Shown here: positions 1 to 6,202 of the stretch, piece after piece
Layout of the letters: each line of letters starts with the position of its first letter
Position numbering within the stretch: position 1 is the stretch's first letter
Source of the DNA: Gammaproteobacteria bacterium
GTDB taxonomy: Bacteria; Pseudomonadota; Gammaproteobacteria; UBA5335
Length of the DNA: 6,202 bases
Direction: 5' to 3'
NCBI GenBank assembly: GCA_011620145.1
Contig: WOZT01000148.1
Span: 1 to 6,202, forward strand
The notes under the pieces: model-generated
What the model saw: only the letters and a program-made list of their open reading frames with translations
What the model was told of the DNA's origin: nothing
Database searches by the model: none
Translations under genes and position numbers: made by a program

Positions 1-413
1 GGCCAGTACCAGTCCCGATAATAGACCTGGATGAAGTCGATGACATGGCCGTGCAGTGCCCGATCCAGGGCATTGCCCACCGCCCCGCCCAGAATCAGGC
101 TGAAGGCCAGCGGCCAGCCCATCTCGCGCGCAGGGCGCACCAGCAACCAGCGCGCCAGCACCCCGCCCACGCCAAGCGCCAGGGCCAGAAACACCCAGCG
201 CTGCCAGCCGCCGGCGCCTGCCAGGAAGCTGAATGCCGCGCCGGGGTTGTAGGCCAGCGTCAGGTTGAAAAAACCGGGCACGACCGGATGCGGCGTGTAG
301 GGGGACAAGCCGGCCTCGGCCAGTTGTTTGGTGAGCTGGTCCAGGCCCACGATGAGGCTCACCACGACTGCCCACAGCGCCACGCGCCCCGGCCGATCGA
401 TGATGCGCAGCAT
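1..413 (-). CDS. lspA: Lipoprotein signal peptidase LspA (signal peptidase II), 3' end beyond window
   Basis: This inner-membrane aspartyl protease removes the signal peptide from diacylglyceryl-modified prolipoproteins. Reading leftwards from the ATG at 413 gives 137 complete codons and then runs off the window; the family is usually about 160-170 residues, so some 25-30 are missing. Visible landmarks are a first membrane segment (about 11-24) ending in DQLTK (25-29), the signature NPGAAFSFL (56-64) followed by GGWQRW, and GNALDR (113-118) with the first catalytic aspartate at 117. The second catalytic aspartate, in the FNxAD motif, should lie just past the edge, since the frame stops after RDWYW. 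The ATG start places the DQLTK aspartate two residues from its E. coli equivalent and has GGAAGG ten bases upstream (424-429). An in-frame GTG at 440 overlaps the ileS stop and would add nine residues. It is the last visible gene of the minus-strand cluster, 23 bases after ileS. The identity is firm; the exact start is less so. Confidence 0.96.
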   Translation of the reverse strand, partial: MLRIIDRPGRVALWAVVVSLIVGLDQLTKQLAEAGLSPYTPHPVVPGFFNLTLAYNPGAAFSFLAGAGGWQRWVFLALALGVGGVLARWLLVRPAREMGWPLAFSLILGGAVGNALDRALHGHVIDFIQVYYRDWYW

Positions 414-423
414 GGGCGGCGCG

Positions 424-429
424 CCTTCC
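424..429 (-). promoter_or_regulatory. Candidate ribosome binding site of lspA
   Basis: On the minus strand GGAAGG lies ten bases before the ATG at 413. It supports that ATG over the GTG at 440, whose upstream sequence (inside the ileS 3' end) has only a more distant GAGG. The preference is an inference; reinitiation at the GTG overlapping the ileS stop is also plausible. Confidence 0.5.
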
Positions 430-436
430 GCGCCGG

Positions 437-3253
437 TCACGCCCACTGCCGGTCCTCGCCTGGCCCCGCCACGTTCGCCGCGCAGCGCCCGCACAGGGCG
501 GGATGGTCGGGATGGCTGCCCACGTCCGCGCGGCGGTGCCAGCAGCGCGGGCACTTGGCGTGTTCGGCGGCGCGGATGGCGATCCACAGTTCATCGCCGC
601 CTTCCAGGGTGACGTGCGCCGCCGACTGCGGCCGGGCCGTCTCCCGCGCGAGCGTCGCCGCGGAGGTGATCAGCGCGAAGCGCAGTTCATCGCCCAGCGG
701 CAGCAGGGTCTCATGCAGTTCCTGGCCGGCGTACAGGTCCACCTCGGCTTCGAGATTCGCCCCGGCGCCGGTGGCCACGCGCCAGCGTTCCAGCTCGCGC
801 CCGACCGCCTCGCGCACCGCCAGCACCTGCGTCCACAGCGCCTCGTCGCTCGCCACCTCGGGCAATGCGGACCATTCGGCGAAAAACACCGAGTCCTCCC
901 GCGCGCCGGGCAGGTGGCGCCAGATTTCCTCGGCGGTAAAGCTCAGGATGGGCGCGATCCAGCGCACCAGCGCCTCCACCAGGTGATGCAGCGCGGTCTG
1001 GGCCGAGCGCCGCGCCCGGCTGTCGGCCGGCGTGGTGTAGAGCCGGTCCTTGATCACATCCAGATAGAACGCGCCCAGATCGACGGCGCAGAAGTTGTGC
1101 ACATCCTGATAGACGCGGTGGAACTCGTAGCGCGTATAGGCATCGCGCACGCGCTCCTGCAGCGCCCGGGCCCGGCCGATCACCCAGCGGTCCAGGGACA
1201 GCAGGTCGCTGGCCGGCAGCGCGTGAGCGCCCGGATCGAAGCCCTTGAGGTTGGCGAGCAGGAAGCGGGCGGTGTTGCGGATGCGCCGGTAGGCGTCGCT
1301 GGTGCGACTCAAGATCTGCTGGGACACCGCCATCTCGGCGCGGTAATCGGTCGCGGCAACCCACAGGCGCAGCACATCCGCCCCCAGGGAGTCCACGACG
1401 GTCTGGGGCGCGACCACGTTGCCGCGGGATTTGGACATCTTCTGGCCCTGTTCATCCACCGTGAAGCCGTGGGTCAGCACGGCCCGGTAGGGCGCCTCCC
1501 CGCGCCGGGCCACGGCCGTGAGCAGGGAGGATTGGAACCAGCCGCGGTGCTGGTCGGAGCCTTCGAGATACAGATCGGCCGGATAGCCCAGCTCCGGACG
1601 ACGCTCCAGCACGGCGGCGCTGCTCACCCCCGAGTCGAACCACACATCCAGCGTGTCCGGCAGCTTGTCGTAGTCGGCGGCCGCATCGCCCAGCAGCTCG
1701 GCCGGGTCCAGATCGAACCAGGCCTGGATGCCTTGGCGCTCGATGCGCTGGGCCACCGCCTCCATCAAGGCCACGGTGTCGGGATGCGGCGCGCCGGTGC
1801 GGCGGTGCACGAACAGCGCCAGCGGCACGCCCCACAGACGCTGGCGGGACACGCACCAGTCGGGGCGCTCGGCCACCATGCCGCGGATGCGCTCCTCGCC
1901 CCAGGCCGGCAGCCACTGCACGCGCCCGATCTCGGCCAGGGCCTTGGCGCGCAGGCCGGCGGCCTCCATGGCGATGAACCACTGCGGCGTGGCGCGGAAG
2001 ATGACCGGGGTCTTGTGGCGCCAGCAATGCGGATAGCTGTGGCGCAGGCGCGCGGCATGCAGCAGCGCGCCGGTGCGCTTGAGGGTCTCGAGGATGGCGT
2101 CATGGGCGGTGAGCACCGGCAGCCCGGCAAACTCGGGCACATCCGCGTGGTAACGACCATCCGGTCCCACCGGGTTGTCCACCGGCAGGCCGTACAGTTG
2201 CCCCACGGCATAGTCGTCCGGCCCGTGCGCCGGGGCGATGTGGACCAGTCCGGTGCCGGTGCCGGTGGTGACGAAATCGGCCAGGATCACGGGCACTTCC
2301 CGGTCCTGGAAGGGGTGAAGCAGGCGCAGACCTTCCAGCGCCGCGCCCGGTCCATAGGCGATGACCTGATGCGCCGCGATGTCCCAGCGCGCCAGGACGT
2401 CCTCGATCCCGTCCTGGGCCAGCAGCAAGCGCTCCACGCCGCGCGGCCCGTCGACCTGGACCAGCACATAGTCCAGCGCCGGATGCACCGCCACCGCCTG
2501 ATTGGCCGGCAGGGTCCAGGGCGTGGTGGTCCAGATCACCACCGACACCGGCCCTTCGCCCTTGCCCTCGGGGGCATGCTGCAAGCGCGCCAGCAGCGCT
2601 TCCGGCTCAAGGCAAGCGAAGCGCACGTCGATGGCCAGGGACTGATGCTCCTGGTATTCCACCTCGGCCTCGGCCAGGGCCGAACCGCAGTCCACGCACC
2701 AGTGCACCGGCTTGGCGCCGCGCTGCAGGTGGCCATTGGCGACCATGCGCGCCAGGGCGCGGACAATATCGGCCTCATACGCCGGGTCCATGGTGAGGTA
2801 GGGATGGTCCCAGTCCGCCAAGACCCCCAGCCGGATGAAATCCTCGCGCTGGCGCGCCACCTGGGCCTCGGCGTAGGCGCGGCAGGCGCGGCGGAAATCG
2901 CGCGCGCTCGCCACGCCCGGCTTGCCGTGGGTCTTCTCCACGGCCAGCTCGATGGGCAGGCCATGGCAGTCCCATCCCGGCACATAGGGCACATCCAGGC
3001 CGTCCAGCAGGCGGCTCTTGTTGATGATGTCCTTCAGGATCTTGTTGACCGCATGGCCGATATGGATCTCGCCGTTGGCGTAGGGGGGGCCATCGTGCAG
3101 CACGAAGCGGGGCCGGCCGGCGCGGGCCGCGCGCAGCCGCCCGTAGAGCCCGGTCTGTTGCCAGTGGGCCAGCAAGGCCGGCTCCCGCTTGGCCAGGTCG
3201 GCCTTCATGGGGAAATCGGTGCCGGGCAGATTGAGGGTGTGCTTGTAATCCAT
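437..3253 (-). CDS. ileS: Isoleucyl-tRNA synthetase IleS (IleRS)
   Basis: This cytoplasmic class Ia aminoacyl-tRNA synthetase charges tRNA-Ile with isoleucine, using ATP, and edits misactivated valine. The 938 residues equal the E. coli enzyme in length. In order are visible: the HIGH signature (64-67, in [11 protein letters not shown]), [10 protein letters not shown] (93-102), the inserted CP1 editing domain with [10 protein letters not shown] (242-251) and [16 protein letters not shown] (333-348), whose aspartates include the conserved editing residue, then DVWFDSG (536-542), [14 protein letters not shown] (565-578), the KMSKS loop (605-609), a helical anticodon-binding domain, and a C-terminal zinc knuckle with cysteines 901, 904, 921 and 924. 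All signatures are intact. The ATG start has GGAAGA three bases upstream and gives the expected N-terminus (about 20 residues before the KREP segment). It begins 24 bases after ribF. No T-box leader is present, as is usual in gammaproteobacteria. The codons TTA, CTA and TCA are absent throughout. Confidence 0.99.
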   Translation of the reverse strand: MDYKHTLNLPGTDFPMKADLAKREPALLAHWQQTGLYGRLRAARAGRPRFVLHDGPPYANGEIHIGHAVNKILKDIINKSRLLDGLDVPYVPGWDCHGLPIELAVEKTHGKPGVASARDFRRACRAYAEAQVARQREDFIRLGVLADWDHPYLTMDPAYEADIVRALARMVANGHLQRGAKPVHWCVDCGSALAEAEVEYQEHQSLAIDVRFACLEPEALLARLQHAPEGKGEGPVSVVIWTTTPWTLPANQAVAVHPALDYVLVQVDGPRGVERLLLAQDGIEDVLARWDIAAHQVIAYGPGAALEGLRLLHPFQDREVPVILADFVTTGTGTGLVHIAPAHGPDDYAVGQLYGLPVDNPVGPDGRYHADVPEFAGLPVLTAHDAILETLKRTGALLHAARLRHSYPHCWRHKTPVIFRATPQWFIAMEAAGLRAKALAEIGRVQWLPAWGEERIRGMVAERPDWCVSRQRLWGVPLALFVHRRTGAPHPDTVALMEAVAQRIERQGIQAWFDLDPAELLGDAAADYDKLPDTLDVWFDSGVSSAAVLERRPELGYPADLYLEGSDQHRGWFQSSLLTAVARRGEAPYRAVLTHGFTVDEQGQKMSKSRGNVVAPQTVVDSLGADVLRLWVAATDYRAEMAVSQQILSRTSDAYRRIRNTARFLLANLKGFDPGAHALPASDLLSLDRWVIGRARALQERVRDAYTRYEFHRVYQDVHNFCAVDLGAFYLDVIKDRLYTTPADSRARRSAQTALHHLVEALVRWIAPILSFTAEEIWRHLPGAREDSVFFAEWSALPEVASDEALWTQVLAVREAVGRELERWRVATGAGANLEAEVDLYAGQELHETLLPLGDELRFALITSAATLARETARPQSAAHVTLEGGDELWIAIRAAEHAKCPRCWHRRADVGSHPDHPALCGRCAANVAGPGEDRQWA

Positions 3254-3256
3254 GGG

Positions 3257-3262
3257 TCTTCC
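3257..3262 (-). promoter_or_regulatory. Candidate ribosome binding site of ileS
   Basis: GGAAGA on the minus strand precedes the ileS ATG by three bases within the 24-base ribF-ileS gap. The spacing is short, but it is the only purine-rich match in the gap and supports translation from the ATG at 3253. Confidence 0.5.
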
Positions 3263-3277
3263 GTCGATCGACCGGGG

Positions 3278-4222
3278 CTATTCGACCCAGCCGGGGTGGC
3301 TGAAATAATCCCGGGCGTCCTGGACATCATGCGCGATCTGCTGGCGCATGAGTTCCACCGAGGCGAAGCGCCGCTCCTCGCGCAGGTGCTTGAGGAAGGC
3401 CACCTGCATGCGCTGGCCGTAGAGGTCGCCGGCGGGTTCGAGCAGGTGCACCTCCAGCAGGGTGGCGCGGCCGTTCACCGTGGGGCGGGTGCCGAGGCTG
3501 GCCACACCGGGCAGCAAGGGGCCATCCGCCGCCAGTTGCGCGCGCACCACGAAGATGCCCCGCAGCGGGCTCACCCGCCGGCGCACGGCCAGGTTGGCGG
3601 TGGGAAAGCCCAGGGTGCGCCCCAGCTTGTCGCCGTGCATCACCCGGCCGCACAGGGCATAGGGCCGTCCCAGCAGGCGCCGCGCCTGTTGCAGCTCGCC
3701 AGCGGCAAGCAGGGTGCGAATGCGGCTGCTGCTGACCCGCTCCCCGTCCACGCTCAGGGTGTGGGTGCCATGCACGCCAAAACCGGCCTCGCGCCCGACG
3801 CGGGCGAGCAGGTCGAAATCGCCCTCCCGCCCCCGGCCGAAGCGGAAATCATCCCCCACCACCAGTTCCCGCACCCCCAGTCCCGCGATCAGGAAGCGCT
3901 CGATGAACGCCTGCGCCGGCATGCGCGCGAGGGTTGCATCGAAACGCAGGCACAGCGCCCGATCAACGCCCGCCGCCGCCAGTTCGGCCAGCTTCTCCGG
4001 CAGCCGGCTGAGGCGGGCCGGCGCCCCCTCGGCGGCGAAATATTCCTGCGGCGTGGGCTCGAAGGTAATGACCGTGATGGGCAGGCCCAGCGGCCGGGCC
4101 AGATGGCGCAACTGTTCCAGCACCGCGCGGTGGCCCAGGTGGACGCCATCGTAATTGCCGATGGTCGCCACGCAGCCCCGATGCGGCGGACGGAGGTTGT
4201 GGGCGCCCCGGATGAGTTCCAT
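3278..4222 (-). CDS. ribF: Bifunctional riboflavin kinase / FMN adenylyltransferase (FAD synthetase) RibF
   Basis: This cytoplasmic enzyme phosphorylates riboflavin to FMN and then adenylylates FMN to FAD, supplying both flavin cofactors. The 314 residues are the usual family length. The N-terminal nucleotidyltransferase domain shows IGNYDGVHLGH (21-31), the HIGH-like ATP-binding motif with tyrosine where phenylalanine is common (GxFDGxHxGH), VVGDDFRFG (121-129) and SSSRIR (164-169). The C-terminal kinase domain (about 185-310) shows GFPTAN (205-210), which carries the PTAN motif, GTRPTV (244-249) and LEVHLL (256-261), whose glutamate corresponds to the proposed catalytic base of riboflavin kinases. 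Both activities therefore look intact. The ATG start, eight residues before the conserved region, has only a weak AGG-type ribosome site (GCAGG). The gene sits 26 bases after murJ and 24 before ileS. A promoter-like sequence across the end of murJ could drive it independently. Confidence 0.98.
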   Translation of the reverse strand: MELIRGAHNLRPPHRGCVATIGNYDGVHLGHRAVLEQLRHLARPLGLPITVITFEPTPQEYFAAEGAPARLSRLPEKLAELAAAGVDRALCLRFDATLARMPAQAFIERFLIAGLGVRELVVGDDFRFGRGREGDFDLLARVGREAGFGVHGTHTLSVDGERVSSSRIRTLLAAGELQQARRLLGRPYALCGRVMHGDKLGRTLGFPTANLAVRRRVSPLRGIFVVRAQLAADGPLLPGVASLGTRPTVNGRATLLEVHLLEPAGDLYGQRMQVAFLKHLREERRFASVELMRQQIAHDVQDARDYFSHPGWVE

Positions 4223-4247
4223 GTCCAGCCTGCGGCGAAAGGGGTTG

Positions 4248-4275
4248 ATTATAAAGTCTGGGCCGGGCTTGTCAC
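4248..4275 (-). promoter_or_regulatory. Candidate sigma70 promoter of ribF-ileS-lspA within the 3' end of murJ
   Basis: On the minus strand GTGACA (4275-4270, five of six matches to TTGACA) is followed after 16 bases by TATAAT (4253-4248, a perfect -10 box). The -35 box lies in the last codons of murJ, and the -10 box spans its final leucine codon, its TAA stop and the next base. Transcription would start near 4241, leaving a leader of about 20 bases before the ribF ATG at 4222. The match is seen directly; promoter activity is inferred. Confidence 0.62.
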
Positions 4276-5841
4276 CGCCCCCTCGCTGGGCAGGCGGAAA
4301 TGTCGCGGCCGCACGCCCAACAGCAGCAGCAGCGCGGGATAGGCCAGGGCCACCGCAACCAGCACCATGCCCAATGCCAGCAGGCGCTCACGGCCGGCGA
4401 TCGCCACCCAATACGGCGCCGCCGGCACCCACCACCACAGCCCCAGCCCGATCAGGCCATTGGTAATCCCCATGCGCGCCAGAAAGCGCGCCCAGCCGGA
4501 ACTGGGGAGGTAAGCCCCCGACCGGCGCAAGCCGCGGTAGAGCAACAGGGCGTTGAGATAGGCCGCCACGCTGGTGGACAGGGCCAGGAAGGCATGCGGC
4601 GCGGCCAGGCTGCGCTGCACCGCCGGCACCAGCAGGATCAGGTTCAGCCCGGTGTTGACGCCCATGGCGATCAAACCAATGCGCACCGGGGCGCGCGTGT
4701 CCTGGCGGGCGTAATAGCCCGGCACCAGCACCTTGACCAGGATGAAGCCGGTCAGCCCCAGCCCATAGGTCGCCAGGGCCGCCGCCGACATCGCCACATC
4801 CCGGTCCGTGAACGCGCCGCCATGGAACAGCGTGGCCAGCAAGGGATGGGCGATCACCCCCATCATCACCGCCGCCGGCAGACTGATCAGCAGCGCGCCG
4901 CGCAAGGCCCAGTCCAGCGTGGCGGAAAAGCGCTCCGGATCCGCCTCGGCGTGGCGCGCCGACAGATGGGGCAGGATCACCGTGGACAGGGCAATGCCGA
5001 ACACCCCCAGCGGAAACTCCATCAGCCGGTCGGCGTAATACAGCCAGCTCACGCTGCCCACGGCGAGAAACGAGGCAATCAGCGTATCCACCAACAGATT
5101 GACCTGGGCCACCGAGGAGCCGAACAAAGTCGGCACCATCAGCGTCATCACCCGGCGCACGGGCGGGTAATGCCAGCCCCAGCGCGGCCGCGGCAGCAAG
5201 CCCTGGCGCGCCAGGAACGGCAGTTGAAAGGCCAGTTGCACCACCCCGGCAATGAACACCCCCCAGGCCAGGGCATACACCGGCTGCGCCATGTGCGGCG
5301 CCACCCACAGCGTCGCCGCGATCAGGCACAGGTTGAGCAGCACCGGCGTGAAGGCCGGCACCCCGAATTGCCCGTAGGTGTTGAGCAATCCCGAGGCAAA
5401 GGCCGTCAGGGAGATGAACAGGAGATAGGGGAAGGTGATGCGCAGCAGGCCAATGGCCAGTTCGCGCTGCCCCTGGTTGCCATCGAAGCCGGGCGCAAAG
5501 AGAAAAATCAACACCGGCGCAAACACCACCCCCAGCACGGTGATCACGAGCAGCACGCCGCCCAGGGTGCCGGCCACCCGATCCGCGAACGCCCGCACCT
5601 CGGCCAGATCGTCACGCGCACGGCGCTCCGCCAGCACCGGGATGAAGGCCTGGGAAAACGAGCCTTCGGCGAACAACCGGCGCAGGAAGTTGGGGATCTT
5701 GAAGGCGACGAAAAAGGCGTCCATGGCAGGCCCGGCCCCGAAGGCGCGCGCCATCAGCAAATCGCGCAGGAAGCCGAAGCCGCGGGAGAGCAGCGTCATC
5801 GCGCTGACCACGGCGGTGGATCGCATCAAACTGTGGGCCAT
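4249..5841 (-). CDS. murJ: Lipid II flippase MurJ (MviN, MOP superfamily)
   Basis: This inner-membrane transporter moves lipid II, the undecaprenyl-linked peptidoglycan precursor, from the cytoplasmic to the periplasmic face. The 530 residues compare with 511 in E. coli. Hydrophobic stretches recur along the whole length (for example about 92-117, 134-155, 161-181, 232-252, 275-292, 314-334, 353-374, 387-407, 487-509), consistent with the family's 14 membrane helices. The N-terminus is very close to E. coli: SRGFGFLRD (19-27), DAFFVAFKIPNFLRR (41-55) and FAEGSFSQAF (57-66). The functionally important charged residues of E. coli MurJ (R18, R24, D39, R52, R270) align with R20, R26, D41, R54 and R272, the last in YYADRLMEFP. 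The ATG at 5841 gives two more residues than E. coli before the shared segment. Its ribosome site is weak (AGAG), and an ATG at codon 6 is an alternative. The final codon, TTA, is the gene's only TTA, CTA or TCA. I see no convincing promoter of its own upstream. Confidence 0.98.
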   Translation of the reverse strand: MAHSLMRSTAVVSAMTLLSRGFGFLRDLLMARAFGAGPAMDAFFVAFKIPNFLRRLFAEGSFSQAFIPVLAERRARDDLAEVRAFADRVAGTLGGVLLVITVLGVVFAPVLIFLFAPGFDGNQGQRELAIGLLRITFPYLLFISLTAFASGLLNTYGQFGVPAFTPVLLNLCLIAATLWVAPHMAQPVYALAWGVFIAGVVQLAFQLPFLARQGLLPRPRWGWHYPPVRRVMTLMVPTLFGSSVAQVNLLVDTLIASFLAVGSVSWLYYADRLMEFPLGVFGIALSTVILPHLSARHAEADPERFSATLDWALRGALLISLPAAVMMGVIAHPLLATLFHGGAFTDRDVAMSAAALATYGLGLTGFILVKVLVPGYYARQDTRAPVRIGLIAMGVNTGLNLILLVPAVQRSLAAPHAFLALSTSVAAYLNALLLYRGLRRSGAYLPSSGWARFLARMGITNGLIGLGLWWWVPAAPYWVAIAGRERLLALGMVLVAVALAYPALLLLLGVRPRHFRLPSEGAVTSPAQTL

Positions 5842-5939
5842 GTTGAACTCTGTGGCTGTGCAGGGGAGAACCGGCCACGCCGGCTACCAGGCGGCCATGG
5901 TATCGGGCGCACCCCGCCGCCGCCATGGGGACAGCGGCA

Positions 5940-5954
5940 TGCCGGTCACCGGCA
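5940..5954. repeat. Perfect 15-base palindrome next to the rpsT -35 box
   Basis: TGCCGGT-C-ACCGGCA is a perfect inverted repeat with seven-base arms and a one-base centre. It ends one base before the -35 hexamer of the rpsT promoter and lies about 100 bases upstream of murJ. Symmetry and position would suit a dimeric DNA-binding protein, either an activator of rpsT or a regulator of both divergent genes. In G+C-rich DNA such a repeat can also arise by chance. The function is unknown. Confidence 0.5.
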
Positions 5955-5955
5955 A

Positions 5956-5985
5956 TTGACAGGCGCTGCCCCGATAGCGAATAAT
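5956..5985 (+). promoter_or_regulatory. Sigma70-type promoter of rpsT
   Basis: A perfect -35 box TTGACA (5956-5961) is followed after 18 bases by AATAAT (5980-5985), five of six matches to the -10 consensus. A start near 5992 would give a leader of about 55 bases before the rpsT ATG. The bases just after the -10 box, CGCCCGC, form a strongly G+C-rich discriminator, a known hallmark of ribosomal promoters repressed by ppGpp and DksA. The boxes are seen directly; stringent control is inferred. Confidence 0.75.
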
Positions 5986-6001
5986 CGCCCGCTTCAAACC
6001 T

Positions 6002-6019
6002 GCGGGACCTCCCGTTTTT
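6002..6019 (+). terminator. Short hairpin plus T-run in the rpsT leader (possible attenuator)
   Basis: CGGG (6003-6006) and CCCG (6011-6014) pair around the loop ACCT, with a possible extra G-U pair (6002/6015), and are followed directly by five T residues (6015-6019). This resembles a minimal intrinsic terminator about ten bases after the predicted rpsT start site. The stem is short, so full termination is unlikely; pausing or attenuation, or a structured S20 feedback site, is possible. It is not placed to end any gene in the window. Confidence 0.4.
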
Positions 6020-6033
6020 CCATTCATTTCCGG

Positions 6034-6037
6034 CGGA
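6034..6037 (+). promoter_or_regulatory. Candidate ribosome binding site of rpsT
   Basis: CGGA (6034-6037, in GGCGGA) lies ten bases before the rpsT ATG. The match to the anti-Shine-Dalgarno sequence is modest for a highly expressed ribosomal gene, which leaves room for translational feedback control, as is known for E. coli S20. Confidence 0.4.
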
Positions 6038-6047
6038 CAGACAGCCC

Positions 6048-6202
6048 ATGGCGAACACCAAACAGGCCGAGAAGCGGGCGCGACAGGCGGAAGACGCCCG
6101 TCAGCGCAACATCAGCCACAAGACGCGCGTGCGCACGGCCATCAAGAAAGTGATCAAGGCGACTGATGCAGGCGACCTAGGCGCCGCCCAGGCCCAGTTC
6201 AC
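6048..6202 (+). CDS. rpsT: 30S ribosomal protein S20, 3' end beyond window
   Basis: S20 binds 16S rRNA early in assembly of the small ribosomal subunit. The frame opens with ATG and gives 51 complete codons before the right edge; the family is about 85-90 residues, so roughly 60 percent is present. The N-terminus MANTKQAEKRARQAEDARQR is typical, followed by NISHKTRVRTAIKKV (21-35), matching the E. coli pattern [21 protein letters not shown] ... MRTFIKKV. It is rich in Lys and Arg, as expected for an rRNA-binding protein. The start is ATG, unlike the UUG of E. coli rpsT. It is transcribed divergently from murJ, with its own strong promoter and a leader of about 55 bases. The identity is secure despite the truncation. 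Confidence 0.97.
   Translation, partial: MANTKQAEKRARQAEDARQRNISHKTRVRTAIKKVIKATDAGDLGAAQAQF

Larger units (their letters stand above)
5842..6047. other. Divergent intergenic region between murJ and rpsT
   Basis: These 206 bases separate the divergent murJ and rpsT. The rpsT-proximal half (5940-6047) holds a palindrome, a strong plus-strand promoter and a leader hairpin, listed separately. The murJ-proximal half (5842-5939) is G+C-rich, with two CCATGG hexamers (5895-5900, 5923-5928), and shows no clear gene or minus-strand promoter. murJ may be driven from a promoter of weak consensus here. Confidence 0.8.

Noticed and set aside
45..986. Plus-strand frame of 313 codons across lspA and the end of ileS
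   Set aside because: It is a shadow in G+C-rich DNA. Its product resembles no known family, and both underlying minus-strand genes are certain.
3254..3277. Possible terminator or regulatory leader between ribF and ileS
   Set aside because: The 24-base gap has no hairpin with a T-run and is too short for a T-box or riboswitch.
503..4342. Very long plus-strand open frame (about 1280 codons) opposite ileS and ribF
   Set aside because: It is in exact codon register with the minus-strand genes and exists because they lack TTA, CTA and TCA codons. Its translation is low-complexity (rich in Gly, Ala, His, Gln, Arg) with no family signature, while the opposite strand encodes clear IleRS and RibF.
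5884..5940. Possible 18-codon upstream reading frame in the murJ leader (minus strand)
   Set aside because: It starts with ATG and ends with TAG, but has no ribosome binding site and an Arg-rich, low-information product. Frames this short are expected by chance.
5971..5997. Possible minus-strand promoter for murJ (TTGAAG, 15 bases, TATCGG)
   Set aside because: Only three or four matches per hexamer and a short spacer. It also overlaps the much better rpsT promoter.
4300..6153. Plus-strand open frame of about 617 codons opposite murJ, running into rpsT
   Set aside because: It has the same codon-register shadow origin, with a translation rich in Gln, His and Arg and no recognisable domain. 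It is also out of frame with rpsT.

Overview
The window is G+C-rich (roughly two thirds by eye) and almost fully coding. It carries a conserved proteobacterial housekeeping cluster. On the minus strand, in transcription order, lie murJ (lipid II flippase), ribF (bifunctional riboflavin kinase/FAD synthetase), ileS (isoleucyl-tRNA synthetase) and lspA (prolipoprotein signal peptidase, cut by the left edge). Diverging from them on the plus strand at the right edge is the start of rpsT (ribosomal protein S20). The order rpsT / murJ-ribF-ileS-lspA is the one familiar from Pseudomonas-like gammaproteobacteria; in E. coli murJ lies elsewhere. The proteins are of the E. coli/Pseudomonas type: IleRS has the E. 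coli length of 938 residues, and LspA and MurJ match E. coli across their signature motifs. A high-G+C gammaproteobacterium is the best reading. Genus cannot be decided from the sequence alone.

Layout: lspA 1-413 (partial), ileS 437-3253, ribF 3278-4222, murJ 4249-5841, a 206-base divergent intergenic region 5842-6047, and rpsT 6048-6202 (partial). Gaps between the minus-strand genes are only 23-26 bases, with no terminator-like hairpin, so they can be read as one operon. A good sigma70-type promoter (GTGACA, 16 bases, TATAAT) lies across the 3' end of murJ and could give ribF-ileS-lspA independent transcription. The intergenic region holds a strong rpsT promoter (TTGACA, 18 bases, AATAAT, then a G+C-rich discriminator), a perfect 15-base palindrome next to its -35 box, and a short terminator-like hairpin in the rpsT leader.

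The genes serve growth functions: translation (IleRS, S20), flavin cofactors (RibF), peptidoglycan precursor export (MurJ) and lipoprotein maturation (LspA). I see no mobile element, CRISPR array, tRNA, defence system or novel gene system. The points worth a second look are regulatory signals and a striking codon-usage pattern: in ileS, ribF and murJ together the codons TTA, CTA and TCA occur only once, as the last sense codon of murJ, where it forms part of the ribF -10 box.
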